Made by a program: the position numbers and the translations under genes | Notes under the pieces: model-generated | The model's input: only the letters and a program-made list of their open reading frames with translations | Told to the model about the DNA's origin: nothing | The model's database searches: none | NCBI RefSeq assembly: GCF_004123845.1 | Contig: NZ_NBDP01000005.1 | Coordinates: 1-64,000 of the forward strand | Length of the DNA stretch: 64,000 nucleotides | From: Allobosea sp. Tri-44 | GTDB lineage: Bacteria > Pseudomonadota > Alphaproteobacteria > Rhizobiales > Beijerinckiaceae | Direction: 5' to 3' | Shown here: positions 49,005-57,689 of the stretch, in pieces | How positions within the stretch are numbered: the first letter of the stretch is position 1 | Layout of the letters: every line of letters begins with the position of its first letter

Positions 49005-49703
49005 ATGATGGATCAGACAGTCGCTTCTCCACCCGATGCCGCCGTCTCGGGCGTCCTGACGCAGCTCTATGGTTTTCTCGCTGCCGCGAGGCTGCCGGAT
49101 GACGGACGCCTGCCGCCGGAGCGGGAGCTCGCCGAACTCCTCGGCGTCAAACGCGCCGAATTGCGCAAGGGCCTGGCGGTGCTCGAGCGCGAGGGCCAGC
49201 TCTGGCGCCATGTCGGCAAGGGCACTTTCGTCGGGCCGCGGCCACCGCAATTGCTGGACATCTCGGATCTGGCGCAGCGCAGCAATCCGATCCAGGTGAT
49301 GAAGGCGCGCATCGGCCTTGAACCTGAACTTGCCCGCCTCGCGGCGATCAATGCTACAGCGGCCGAGGTCACCATGCTCGCCGAACTGAATACTGCCTGC
49401 CGCGCTTCGACGACCTGGCGCGAATACGAGGCTTACGACGCGCGCTTCCACCATCAGATTGCCGAGGCTGCGCATAACCCGATCCTGCTTGCGCTGCTCG
49501 AAACGCTGAACGCCGTGCGCCGTGCCGTCACCTGGGGGCGGCCACGGCCGAGCCACAGCAGCCCCCCCGCCGATCACCATAGCTTCGATGATCATGACCG
49601 GATCGTCGACGCCATCGCCCACCGGGAACCTGCGGGGGCCGCCGACGCGATGCGCCGGCATCTTCAGAACGTCGAGGACCGGCTGATCGGGCGCTCGCCA
49701 TGA
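49005..49703 (+). CDS. GntR-family regulator with FCD domain (FadR-like)
   Basis: The 232-residue protein has an N-terminal winged helix (PDDGRLPPERELAELLGVKRAELRKGLAVLEREGQLWRHVGKGTFVG) and an all-helical FCD ligand domain with metal-binding-type residues: YEAYDARFHHQIAEAAHNPIL (Asp, His), DDHDRIVDAI and MRRHLQNVEDRL. It is divergent from the ABC/FAH operon and presumably represses it until an organic acid binds. ATG 49005 lacks a strong ribosome binding site; GTG 48978 is an alternative start. Confidence 0.87.
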   Translation: MMDQTVASPPDAAVSGVLTQLYGFLAAARLPDDGRLPPERELAELLGVKRAELRKGLAVLEREGQLWRHVGKGTFVGPRPPQLLDISDLAQRSNPIQVMKARIGLEPELARLAAINATAAEVTMLAELNTACRASTTWREYEAYDARFHHQIAEAAHNPILLALLETLNAVRRAVTWGRPRPSHSSPPADHHSFDDHDRIVDAIAHREPAGAADAMRRHLQNVEDRLIGRSP

Positions 49704-50178
49704 GACAAAGAGCGTCCCGAAAGGGCCGTCTCGCCACAGGGCAAGCTCTTCACTCTGCGCAAGCCCGCTCGGCGCCGGCTCCGGAAGTTCGCCGCATCTC
49801 GGCCGATGAGGCGTAGCGTCGCCATTTCTCCAGATTGCGTGGCTCGCGCATGGTCATCGTCCCGCTCTGGCTGATGGAGAATGGGCACGCTCCATCATCA
49901 GAGCCAATTCCGCACCACCTTCGGGCCAGACGCCAGTAGCCTCCCTATCGAAATCCCGGTTGGGCGCGATCGAGAAATTTGTCAGCTCGCAGAATCCTAC
50001 ATCTAAACGCTGGCGCCTAAATGACTATGGCGCGCTGGTCGATGCGTTCGACATAGAGATAGCTCCACCAGGGTTCGTGGATGCGCTTCGGCAATTGCTA
50101 TCCGGGCTGAAATAGGACCACACAGCCCGACTGACCTCGTGGGCGTGAAGAAGCACGCGTGACGCCAGTCACAAAACG
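49704..50178. other. Intergenic region with a possible gene remnant
   Basis: No complete gene is evident in these 475 bp. On the plus strand a frame without ATG or GTG is open from about 49810 to a TAG at 50113-50115 and ends (S)KRWRLNDYGALVDAFDIEIAPPGF followed by VDALRQLLSGLK, which reads like a real C-terminus. It may be a decayed gene. I cannot name a family. Confidence 0.3.
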
Positions 50179-50255
50179 TGGTCGGGGCGACACGGTTCGA
50201 ACGTGCGACCTGATGCTCCCAAAGCATCCGCTCTACCAGGCTGAGCTACGCCCCG
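50179..50255 (-). tRNA. tRNA-Pro (anticodon TGG)
   Basis: Read on the minus strand, the sequence starts CGGGGCGTAGCTCAGCCTGG and folds as a cloverleaf. The acceptor stem is CGGGGCG/CGCCCCG, the D arm contains TAGCTCAGCCTGGTAGAGC, the anticodon arm is GATGC-TTTGGGA-GCATC with anticodon TGG, the T arm contains GTTCGAACC, and an encoded CCA ends the 77-base gene. The C1 start and UGG anticodon fit bacterial proline tRNA, reading CCA and, by wobble, other CCN codons. Confidence 0.95.
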
Positions 50256-50540
50256 AGTGTTACATGAACTATTATTTGCTAAGCTCTTAATTCGTCATCT
50301 TTGTTATGCCGCTCAGGGGGAATTGCTCCCAAAGCAGATGCGCTACTCGCAAGTGCAATCAATCACTCGCAAATCGGTTCCATCGGCCCATCTCGAAGCC
50401 GGCGGATGCGGAACGCAATATCACCAACCGCCGGCTTTGGGAACACGCAGTTGCCACGAGATCGCCGGGCAGAGTCCTGTGCTCTCGTCGCACCGCCATC
50501 TTCGGGCCAGCAACCAGCCGAAGCGACGATTCCAGCCGTT

Positions 50541-50729
50541 TCAGCCCAGCGCCTCGCGCTTCCGAAGAAGGTCGGTGAGCAAATCCTGTTGCTCGTTGAG
50601 CCGATTGGCGAGGCTCTCCTCGACCGCTGCGCCGGACGCGCCGGTCGCCTGTTCCATCAGCTCGGAGATGTTCCTGCGGACGATTGCGATTCGGTCGTCC
50701 AGCTCCGCCCGCTCAGCACTTCCCGGCAT
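50541..50729 (-). CDS. Small coiled-coil hypothetical protein
   Basis: A 62-residue charged helical protein (MPGSAERAELDDRIAIVRRN...LANRLNEQQDLLTDLLRKREALG) has heptad-like spacing of hydrophobics. ATG 50729 follows GGAGACCAGGAC; an upstream in-frame ATG at 50765 is possible. I recognise no family. It is transcribed in the same direction as the patatin-like lipoprotein gene, 108 bp downstream of it. Confidence 0.5.
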   Translation of the reverse strand: MPGSAERAELDDRIAIVRRNISELMEQATGASGAAVEESLANRLNEQQDLLTDLLRKREALG

Positions 50730-50837
50730 GTCCTGGTCTCCGTCCTGCCGCCACAGGGCGATCATAGACGTATCGAGGGCGTCAGGCGACCGGCAGCGTG
50801 CGCCGACCGGACGACCGCTCGCGACAGCCGCTTCCGA

Positions 50838-51998
50838 TCAGAGCGCCAGTTCTGCGGGGCCGGCCGATGCCGCGCGCGCAGCCGTGCTTGAGAGCTGCGG
50901 CAGGGTTGCATCAGGCGATAGTGGCGAAGCCGGTGCCCCGAAGATTCGCGTGCCTGCCGCCTGCCCCGCCTCGAACAAGGGACGCATTTCGTCAGGATCG
51001 AAGCGCAGCGGATCCCTCGCCTCTGGCACAGTCTCGGGCAGTGCGACCAGCCGAAAATGCGCTCCTGCCGCAATAGCCTTGCCCTGCGCCTCATGCACGG
51101 AGCTGTAAAGCAATTGCCGGATGAGCTGGGAGACGCCGCGGCGGGCCAGCGCCAACGTCGACGCAGCCGGACTGCTAACGGCGGCGTCGCGGCTGACATG
51201 GCCGTTGGCGAGCACCCATATCGTGCTGCCGCGCACTGCCCTGCCAAGCATGAAGCTCTCGAACGGCACCGGTGCCATGACGCCGCCGTCGCTGTGGATC
51301 GAAACCGCACCGCTTCGCCTGTCGCGAATGCGCACGGGTTCAACAAGGCCGGGTACCGCGGCCGAAGCGACGAGGATGTCGACGTAATGGCTGCGCCGGT
51401 CCTCTTGGGAGGCGGCGATCGCACCCATGTCCCAGAACATGGTCTTGCCCGCCGTCATGTCGGTTGTCGCGACATAGAGCCGGCGGCCCTTGCGGTGCTC
51501 GGCCGCCACTTGGTCCAGCATGTCATCGCTGATCAGCTCGAGCAGCAGGCGCCGCAAGGGAGCCGGATCGTAAAGGCCGGTGCCGACCAACGTCTTCAAA
51601 CCGTTGGAGCGAAAAATGTCGCGCGTCCGCGTCGTGGTGTAGACGCGTTCCAGCAGATGGTCCGAGGCCGGGCCGAGGAACGCCGCAGTCGCCTGCAGCG
51701 CGCCTGTCGAGGTCCCGGTGACGACATCGAAGACCGGGCGCTTGCCGCTCTGAGACCATGCCTGGAGCACGCCGGCTCCGAAGGCGCCATCTGCACCGCC
51801 ACTGGTCAGGACCAGGATATTGCGGGCCGGCGCCCGCTTGCCGGGTTCAGCCAGCGGCGAGGCCGTGGAGGCGTAGCGCCCGGCACTGACGACGGGCTCG
51901 CCGGCATCGAGAACGATATCGCCATGACGGCAGGCGGAAAGGGCGAGCAAAGCCAGCACGGCCGAACCTCGCAAGAGCGGCCTCGTCCAGTCCGCCAT
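50838..51998 (-). CDS. Patatin-like phospholipase lipoprotein
   Basis: The 386-residue protein begins with a lipoprotein signal (LLRGSAVLALLALSAC, lipobox LSAC, Cys23). It contains the patatin elements: glycine-rich oxyanion loop TSGGADGAFGAG, nucleophile GTSTG, and the catalytic aspartate in HSDGGVMAP. The Ser-Asp dyad is intact, so acyl hydrolase activity on membrane lipids is expected at the inner face of the outer membrane or in the periplasm. It is not linked to a type V secretion domain. Confidence 0.88.
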   Translation of the reverse strand: MADWTRPLLRGSAVLALLALSACRHGDIVLDAGEPVVSAGRYASTASPLAEPGKRAPARNILVLTSGGADGAFGAGVLQAWSQSGKRPVFDVVTGTSTGALQATAAFLGPASDHLLERVYTTTRTRDIFRSNGLKTLVGTGLYDPAPLRRLLLELISDDMLDQVAAEHRKGRRLYVATTDMTAGKTMFWDMGAIAASQEDRRSHYVDILVASAAVPGLVEPVRIRDRRSGAVSIHSDGGVMAPVPFESFMLGRAVRGSTIWVLANGHVSRDAAVSSPAASTLALARRGVSQLIRQLLYSSVHEAQGKAIAAGAHFRLVALPETVPEARDPLRFDPDEMRPLFEAGQAAGTRIFGAPASPLSPDATLPQLSSTAARAASAGPAELAL

Positions 51999-52094
51999 TG
52001 ACAGCCTCCGAGAGAGATTATCCTGCCAACGCCAGGATAGCGGTTGTCCGAAGCAATTACGGCTGCGATGTGACGGATGGCAGGGCGGTGCCGC

Positions 52095-52583
52095 TCAACG
52101 CTTGAACAGCGGGTGCTCGACCTTGTCGCCCGGCTTGATGCCGAGCTTCTCGGCGATGCCGGCATTGACCTCGAGCACCGAGAGGACCGGCTCACCGGAC
52201 GGGATAGTCCGGGTCGAGAGCGGCTCGGCTCGCTCGGCGATGCGGGCGACCGTGCCGTCGGCGCGGATGAAGAGCATGTCGAGCGAGATGTAGGTGTTCT
52301 GCATCCACATCGCGACCGGCTCGGTGCGGGCGAAATCGAAGAGCATGCCGCGATCGGCCGGCATGAACTGGCGGTGCATCAGCCCGCGCGCCCGCTGATC
52401 CGGCGTGCGCATCACCTCGACCTGGAAAGCGTGACGGCCCGAAGCCGTGACGATGGTCAGCGGCTCGAGACCCGCGACGGGTGCGTTCTGTGCCTCTGCG
52501 GGTTTCAGCAGGATCGAAAGGACGCCCAGGGCCAGCGCGACGACGGAGGCCAGGCGCAGGAAACGTTCCACAACAGACATCAT
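52095..52583 (-). CDS. DUF192 family exported protein
   Basis: The 162-residue protein has a signal peptide or N-terminal anchor (FLRLASVVALALGVLSILL..AEAQ) and the DUF192 core: FQVEVMRTPDQRARGLMHRQFMP, GMLFDF, VAMWMQNTYISLDMLFI and VLEVNAGIAEKLGIKPGD. Proteins of this family are small beta-barrels of unknown function, common in alphaproteobacteria. Two adjacent ATGs at 52583 and 52580 are possible starts. Confidence 0.85.
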   Translation of the reverse strand: MMSVVERFLRLASVVALALGVLSILLKPAEAQNAPVAGLEPLTIVTASGRHAFQVEVMRTPDQRARGLMHRQFMPADRGMLFDFARTEPVAMWMQNTYISLDMLFIRADGTVARIAERAEPLSTRTIPSGEPVLSVLEVNAGIAEKLGIKPGDKVEHPLFKR

Positions 52584-52864
52584 CGCGCCTCGCGCCAGAC
52601 AGGCCACCCTGACGCAAGCCTTGCGCGGCCTCGTGGCGGTTCTGCGGCCAATGGCACGAAGCAATACCGTTTCGTCAAGCATTTCGCCCAAACGGCGGAC
52701 ACGCCATCTTTCTTTCGTCATCGCCTTGCGGCAGGGTCGGCGCCGACTTCCGGCCAAGGACGAATTTGCTGCCCGCTCGGCGAATCCGTCTCTGGCGCTG
52801 CCAATCGGGGGCTTGGCCCCAGCTACGCGCCCGCGGGCCTCGACGCATGCTTCAGGAGACCACC

Positions 52865-54703
52865 ATGACGATTTCGCCCGGCCGACGCCTCGCCAGCTTC
52901 CGGCCGCTGTCCACGACCGCCCTGATACTGGTCCTCCTGGCCGGCCCCGCCTCCGCGGCCGATCTCCAGCTCGACAACATCAAGCTCGACCTCGGCAAGT
53001 TCGTGCTCTCGATCCCGAAGCTCGAGGTGAAGGGCACCTCGCTCGACCGCGATGGCTTCCTCGCCATCTTCCAGGGCAGCGGCGATAGCGCCATCGCCAG
53101 GCTCGGCAAGCTCGATGCCAGCGAGATCAGCGCGCCGACGCTGGTGATGGAGCAGAATTTCGGCCCGCAGAAGCAGGTCACGACTTATCGCAACATCAAG
53201 TTTGCCGACATTCGCGAAGGCCGGATCGGACGCGGCGAATCGAGCGACGGCACAATCAAGGTCGAGGGCGGCAGCACCGGCCCTATCAATGGCGAGATCA
53301 AGCGCACCAGCTTCGAGACGCTCGACCTGATGCAGATCGCGCGCGTCTTCGCCGAGAAGGCCAAGCCGGGCGAAACGGCGCCGCTGCAGCCGGTCCTCGG
53401 CAAGCTCGAGCAGGACGGCTATTCGCTCGACCTCGGCGAGCAGGGCAAGATGACGGCCGGCAAGGCTTCGCTGCGTGGCTTCAAGGCGCGCGTCGCCTCC
53501 GAGCCGATGGGTGAGCTGATGACGCGCATCGCGGTGCTGAGCGAGGAATCGGAAAAGGCCTCGCGAGATCTCAACAGCAAGGAAGACCCGGCGATCAGCG
53601 AAGCGCGTAGCCGCAAGCTGCTGCTCGCCATGGCCGAAATCGTTGACGCCGTCGACTATGGCAGCGGCGAACTCCGCGACCTCGTGATGGCGCTGAAGAC
53701 ACCGCCGAAGCCAGGTGCCAAGGCCGAGCCCGTCGACATGCGTATCTCGCGCATGGCCTTCGGCGAGGACACGCCGGAGAAGTCCGGCGTGGTGATCGAG
53801 GGCCTGCAGTTCGAAGGTAGCGGCGCGAAAGGCGTGATCGCCTCGCTCGGCTATTCCGGTTTCTCGTTCGAGAGCGTGGTGCGCGAGGTCAAGGCCCTCG
53901 GCGATGCCGCGGTTGATCTCAAGACGCTCGACTTCCGCCGCTTCATTCCGAAGCTCGGCACGGTCAAGATGAATGGCGTGCAGATGAGCGTGCCGCAGGA
54001 CGGCAAACGCGGCCGCCCGGCCGGCGCCCCGATCCAGGTCGGCCTCGGCAGCTTCGAGCTCAAGGCCGGCGAGCAGGTCAACGGTATCCCGACCGACATG
54101 GCGCTGACGCTCGACAAGATCACCTTCCCGATCGTCGATAGCGCCGATAATCCCGCCGCCAAGGACCTGCTGGCGATGGGCTACCGCAATATCGACCTGT
54201 CGGCGAAGCTCGCGCTGGCCTGGCAGGAGACGAGCAAGGAGTTCGCGATCCGCACGCTTTCGCTCAGCGGCGCCGGCATGGCGAGACTCGACGCCACCGG
54301 CATGCTCGGCAATATCGGCAAGGAGGTCTTCTCCGGCGACCTCGCTCTGGCCCAGGTGGCGCTGCTCGGCGCGACCGCCAAGAATGTCGAGCTCAAGCTG
54401 CAGAATCTCGGCCTCGCCGAGAAGCTGATCGAGAACGAGGCGAAGAAGTCGAAGCGCAAGGTCGAGGATGTCCGACGCGAATACGGCATGATGGCGAGCC
54501 TCGGCCTCGCAGCCATCCTCGGTCCGTCCGACGGCGCCAAGGCGCTGGCGAACGCGATCGCCCGCTTCGTCGCCAAGCCGGGCACGCTGACCGTCAAGGC
54601 GAATGCCAAGTCGGCGAGTGGGCTCGGCCTCGCCGACGTCATCACGCTCGGCGACCCGACCGAGATCTTCGACAAGATCGACGTCCAGGCCACTGCCGAG
54701 TGA
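52865..54703 (+). CDS. Large exported protein of unknown function
   Basis: The 612-residue protein has a clear signal peptide (FRPLSTTALILVLLAGPASAA) followed by alternating beta-like segments (LQLDNIKLDLGKFVLSIPKLEVKG; FRRFIPKLGTVKMNGVQMSV; DMALTLDKITFPIV) and short helices. The phrasing of 'inner-layer' amphipathic strands recalls AsmA-like or DUF945-like periplasmic proteins, but I cannot assign a family. The start is set at ATG 52865 because the signal peptide begins there. It is followed 10 bp later by an acetyltransferase gene. Confidence 0.75.
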   Translation: MTISPGRRLASFRPLSTTALILVLLAGPASAADLQLDNIKLDLGKFVLSIPKLEVKGTSLDRDGFLAIFQGSGDSAIARLGKLDASEISAPTLVMEQNFGPQKQVTTYRNIKFADIREGRIGRGESSDGTIKVEGGSTGPINGEIKRTSFETLDLMQIARVFAEKAKPGETAPLQPVLGKLEQDGYSLDLGEQGKMTAGKASLRGFKARVASEPMGELMTRIAVLSEESEKASRDLNSKEDPAISEARSRKLLLAMAEIVDAVDYGSGELRDLVMALKTPPKPGAKAEPVDMRISRMAFGEDTPEKSGVVIEGLQFEGSGAKGVIASLGYSGFSFESVVREVKALGDAAVDLKTLDFRRFIPKLGTVKMNGVQMSVPQDGKRGRPAGAPIQVGLGSFELKAGEQVNGIPTDMALTLDKITFPIVDSADNPAAKDLLAMGYRNIDLSAKLALAWQETSKEFAIRTLSLSGAGMARLDATGMLGNIGKEVFSGDLALAQVALLGATAKNVELKLQNLGLAEKLIENEAKKSKRKVEDVRREYGMMASLGLAAILGPSDGAKALANAIARFVAKPGTLTVKANAKSASGLGLADVITLGDPTEIFDKIDVQATAE

Positions 54704-54713
54704 GGCGGACGGC

Positions 54714-55418
54714 TTGACCTTGCACGACATCTCCAGCCCGGACGCCGATTGGCGCCCGGGTGCGCTCGCGACCTGGTGGGCCGGCCTGCCCGCCGGCCCG
54801 CGCAGCTTCCTGCGGCGCTGGGTCAATCCGGACAACCAGACGCGTATCCATCTGGCGAAGCTGCTGGCGCGCCGGCCGGCGCAGATCACGGTCGGCGCCT
54901 TCACTTATGGCCGGCCCAAGGTCCGGTTCCCGGAGAGCGGGGCGCGGCTTTCGATCGGCCGCTACGGCTCGATCGCCGACGGTGTCGAAATCTTTCTGGG
55001 CGGGAATCATCGCACCGACTGGGCGACGACCTATCCCTTCCCCGCCCTGCCCGGCCTGTGGCCGGCGGCGCGCGGCATGAGCGGCCATGATACGACGCGC
55101 GGCGACGTCGCCATCGGCCATGACGTCTGGCTCGGCTCGCAGGCGATGATCATGTCCGGGGTGACGATCGGCCATGGCGCCGTCGTTGCGGCACGGGCCG
55201 TGGTGACCCGCGATGTGCCGCACTATGCGATCGTTGCCGGCAACCCGGCCAGGGTGGTGCGGCTGCGGCTGCCGGAAGTACAGATCGAAGCGCTGCTGGC
55301 GAGCCGCTGGTGGGAGCTGCCATCGGAAAAGGTCTCGCAACTCTTGCCGCTCTTGATGTCGGACCGTGTCGACGAGCTGGCGGCGGCGATCAGGCAGGCT
55401 TCAGCAGGCGGCGCTTGA
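54714..55418 (+). CDS. CatB-related O-acetyltransferase (left-handed beta-helix)
   Basis: The 234-residue hexapeptide-repeat protein has LSIGRYGSIADGVEIFLGGNHRTDW, then GDVAIGHDVWLGSQAMIMSGVTIGHGAVVAARAVVTRDVPHYAIVAGNPARVVRLR, the typical xenobiotic/Vat-type layout with the catalytic His in GGNHRTDW. No ATG is available in frame before the conserved part; TTG 54714 with AGGCGGA upstream is the likely start. It abuts genes for a surface acyltransferase and glycosyltransferase on the other strand, suggesting sugar acetylation rather than antibiotic resistance. Confidence 0.8.
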   Translation: MTLHDISSPDADWRPGALATWWAGLPAGPRSFLRRWVNPDNQTRIHLAKLLARRPAQITVGAFTYGRPKVRFPESGARLSIGRYGSIADGVEIFLGGNHRTDWATTYPFPALPGLWPAARGMSGHDTTRGDVAIGHDVWLGSQAMIMSGVTIGHGAVVAARAVVTRDVPHYAIVAGNPARVVRLRLPEVQIEALLASRWWELPSEKVSQLLPLLMSDRVDELAAAIRQASAGGA

Positions 55419-56448
55419 GCCCCAGCGCCGGCTTCTCGACCAGATACCAGGACAGCGCCGCAACCAGCAGCGTCACGACGAGCGACGGTCCGAACAGCGT
55501 CAGTGCCCCGACCGTCGGGAACAGCGCGACGAACGCCTGCTGCACCGGCCAGCCATAGAGATAGACGCCATAGGACAGATCGGCGGGCGGCTCGCTGCGC
55601 CAGCGGGTCAGCGGCGGCGCCAGCGCCAGCACCAGAACGCCCCAGGCGGTGACGAGATAGAGCAGCGCCTTATAGGCCGGCGTCGGCTGGGCAACGGCCA
55701 CAACGATGAGCGCAATGACGAGCCCCGGCAGCGACAGCGGCACGCGCTCGCGCCAGAGATAGATCAGCCCGCCGGTCAGGAAGATCAGCGGCAGGCGCAG
55801 AGCCGTCTCGAGGCCTTTCGACCCGTCGGGCGCAAGAATCTCGCGCAGGACCGTCGCGACGACCAGCGCCGCCCAGAGTCCCAGCACGATCCGGCGATGG
55901 GCCAGCAGGCCGACGAGCCCGATGCCCAAAACGCCGAGATAGCAGAGGGTCTCGTATTTCAGCGTCCAGACCGTCCCCATCGGAAACTTGAGCGGGTTCT
56001 CGGTGAAGACGCCCGGCAGCGGGGCCGAGCTCTTGAAGTTGGTCAACGTGCCGTTGATGAAGCGCCAGAGCTGCGGGTCGGCGAGATAGGCGGAGAGGTC
56101 GAGCTTGGTCAGCGCGCTGCCAAGCAGCAGCGCGACGACGAGCGTCGCCGCGATCAAGCCGGGCGCGATGCGCAAGGTGCGGGCGACGAAATAGTCGCGC
56201 CAGCCGCGCTGCTCATAGCTCATCGTCACCAGGAAACCGGAGATGGCGAAGAAGCCGTTGACCGCGTGCTCGCCGAGCGTGAAGCCGGTCGAATGGGCAA
56301 GCAGCTCGTCTTCGACCTTGCCGGTGGTGACGCTGAGGCCGTGCGAGACGACGACGGCCAGCGCCAGCAGCAGGCGCAGCAGGCCGAAATGGTTGTGCGG
56401 CAGGCTCAGCCCGTCGGCGGCACTGGCGGTGCGCAGGAAGCCTGTCAC
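55390..56448 (-). CDS. Membrane acyltransferase (family 3, OafA-like)
   Basis: The 352-residue protein has about ten TM helices and the acyltransferase-3 signatures: FGLLRLLLALAVVVSHG with the essential His, FFAISGFLVTMSYEQRGWRDYFVARTLRI (Arg-x10-Arg) and SYGVYLYGWPVQQ. It transfers acyl groups to exported glycans. GTG 56448 overlaps the glycosyltransferase stop as GTGA, so the pair is translationally coupled. The 3' end overlaps the convergent acetyltransferase gene by 29 bp. Confidence 0.88.
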   Translation of the reverse strand: MTGFLRTASAADGLSLPHNHFGLLRLLLALAVVVSHGLSVTTGKVEDELLAHSTGFTLGEHAVNGFFAISGFLVTMSYEQRGWRDYFVARTLRIAPGLIAATLVVALLLGSALTKLDLSAYLADPQLWRFINGTLTNFKSSAPLPGVFTENPLKFPMGTVWTLKYETLCYLGVLGIGLVGLLAHRRIVLGLWAALVVATVLREILAPDGSKGLETALRLPLIFLTGGLIYLWRERVPLSLPGLVIALIVVAVAQPTPAYKALLYLVTAWGVLVLALAPPLTRWRSEPPADLSYGVYLYGWPVQQAFVALFPTVGALTLFGPSLVVTLLVAALSWYLVEKPALGLKRRLLKPA

Positions 56449-57341
56449 GCAATGACCTCCGCCTCGTTCAGCTCCTGCCGGGCGAGTGCGCTCTGGCCGG
56501 CGCGTGCCGCGAGCGCGCCGGCGACCGAGCCGGCATGCGCATACATCTTGTCCTGATTCAAGATCAGGCCGTAACCGATTGCCTTGGCTGCATTTTCGAT
56601 GGTCTTGCTCAGGCCGGGTACAGGCAGGCCCCACTTGCGCGCCATGTGATACTCCGACCAGGCAAGATGCCAGCGCGCGGTGAAGCGCCGCTGCGGCGAT
56701 GGCGCGCTGGAACGGCCGCGACCATGCCGGGCGCTGGCGCCGTCGACATGGATCAGTGCGTGACCGGCGTCGCGCAGGCGCCGGCAAAGGTCATCGTCTT
56801 CGTAGAACAGGAAGATTGCCGGATCGAAGCCACCCAGCGCCAGGAAGATCTCGCGCCGCAGCAGCAGGCAGGCTCCCGACAGGAACGGCAGGCAGGCATC
56901 GCCCTCGGGCAGCGTGATTCGGGCAGCCCGATTGAGATGATCGGGCGAAAGCAGCGAGCGCGGCTGCAGGAAGACGCGGCCCGAGGGCTCGACCAGGCGC
57001 GGCGCAAAGGCGGCGGCATCCGGATAAGCCTTGGCCGCCGCCAGCAGGGCAGACACCGCGCCTGGCTGTATTTCGAGATCGGGGTTGACGATCAGGACGA
57101 AGGGCGTCACCGCCGCCCGTACACCACGGTTGTTGGCGCGGCCATAGCCTTCGTTACGGGCGTTGCTCAGGACTCGTGCGCCGTGTTGCGCTGCGACCTC
57201 GGCCGAGGCGTCGCCGCTGGCATTGTCGACGACGATCGCCGCGACGCCCTCGCCCGCCAGCGCGGCGAGGCAGGACGGCAGCACCTCAGCGCTGTCGAAG
57301 CTGACGACAATGGCGGTGACGTCGGCGGCGGAAAGGGTCAT
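56445..57341 (-). CDS. Glycosyltransferase family 2 (rhamnosyltransferase WbbL-like)
   Basis: The 298-residue GT-A protein has AIVVSFDSAEVLPSCLAAL, VVDNASGDASAEV, the RVLSNARNEGYGRANNRGV segment, the DxD-like metal motif in LIVNPDLEIQPGA, and the acceptor-side LFYEDDDLCRRLRDAGHALIH. It probably adds a rhamnose or related sugar to a cell-surface glycan. It is coupled to the membrane acyltransferase gene. No Wzx/Wzy or other polysaccharide genes are in the window. Confidence 0.88.
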   Translation of the reverse strand: MTLSAADVTAIVVSFDSAEVLPSCLAALAGEGVAAIVVDNASGDASAEVAAQHGARVLSNARNEGYGRANNRGVRAAVTPFVLIVNPDLEIQPGAVSALLAAAKAYPDAAAFAPRLVEPSGRVFLQPRSLLSPDHLNRAARITLPEGDACLPFLSGACLLLRREIFLALGGFDPAIFLFYEDDDLCRRLRDAGHALIHVDGASARHGRGRSSAPSPQRRFTARWHLAWSEYHMARKWGLPVPGLSKTIENAAKAIGYGLILNQDKMYAHAGSVAGALAARAGQSALARQELNEAEVIA

Positions 57342-57383
57342 GGCCGCATCTGCGCGGGATGAGCGGCGCGAGGCAAGAGGCGA

Positions 57384-57683
57384 TCAGCGTCGCGCGCCAA
57401 AACGCAGCTCCTGCTGGAGCCGTTCGCGCTCGGTCGCATCGCAACGGCGCGGCGCGTTGTAGGACTTCACCGCATAGCTCGCATTGGCGGCGACGAAACG
57501 GCCGCGTTGGTCGGCCGGCAGGCGCCCGATGATGCGGCTACGATCGACCCTCAGCCCGCAATCATAGGCGCGTGAGACCTGCGCAGCCGTGAATTCGGGC
57601 GTGCCGAGCATCGGCCCGGCCATCGTACAGCCGGCAAGGCTCAAGGCTGCGAGCGCGGCAAGGCTAGGCTTCAGTACAGCCAT
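57384..57683 (-). CDS. Small lipoprotein of unknown function
   Basis: A 99-residue protein has a lipobox (LAALAALSLAGC, Cys19) and then a helical body with two more cysteines (YDCGLRVD; PRRCDATERERLQQELRFG) that could pair. It shares general layout and the C...C-T/D-A-x-E-R-x-x-L ending with the next gene upstream (57690), suggesting distant paralogy. Function unknown. Confidence 0.6.
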   Translation of the reverse strand: MAVLKPSLAALAALSLAGCTMAGPMLGTPEFTAAQVSRAYDCGLRVDRSRIIGRLPADQRGRFVAANASYAVKSYNAPRRCDATERERLQQELRFGARR

Positions 57684-57689
57684 GGACGG

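Noticed and set aside
52823..54904. A 693-residue minus-strand frame opposite the unknown exported protein
   Set aside because: Considered seriously because the plus-strand protein has no known family. The plus frame has a textbook signal peptide and an adjacent downstream gene, while the minus frame is a Leu/Arg/Glu-rich shadow without start signals.
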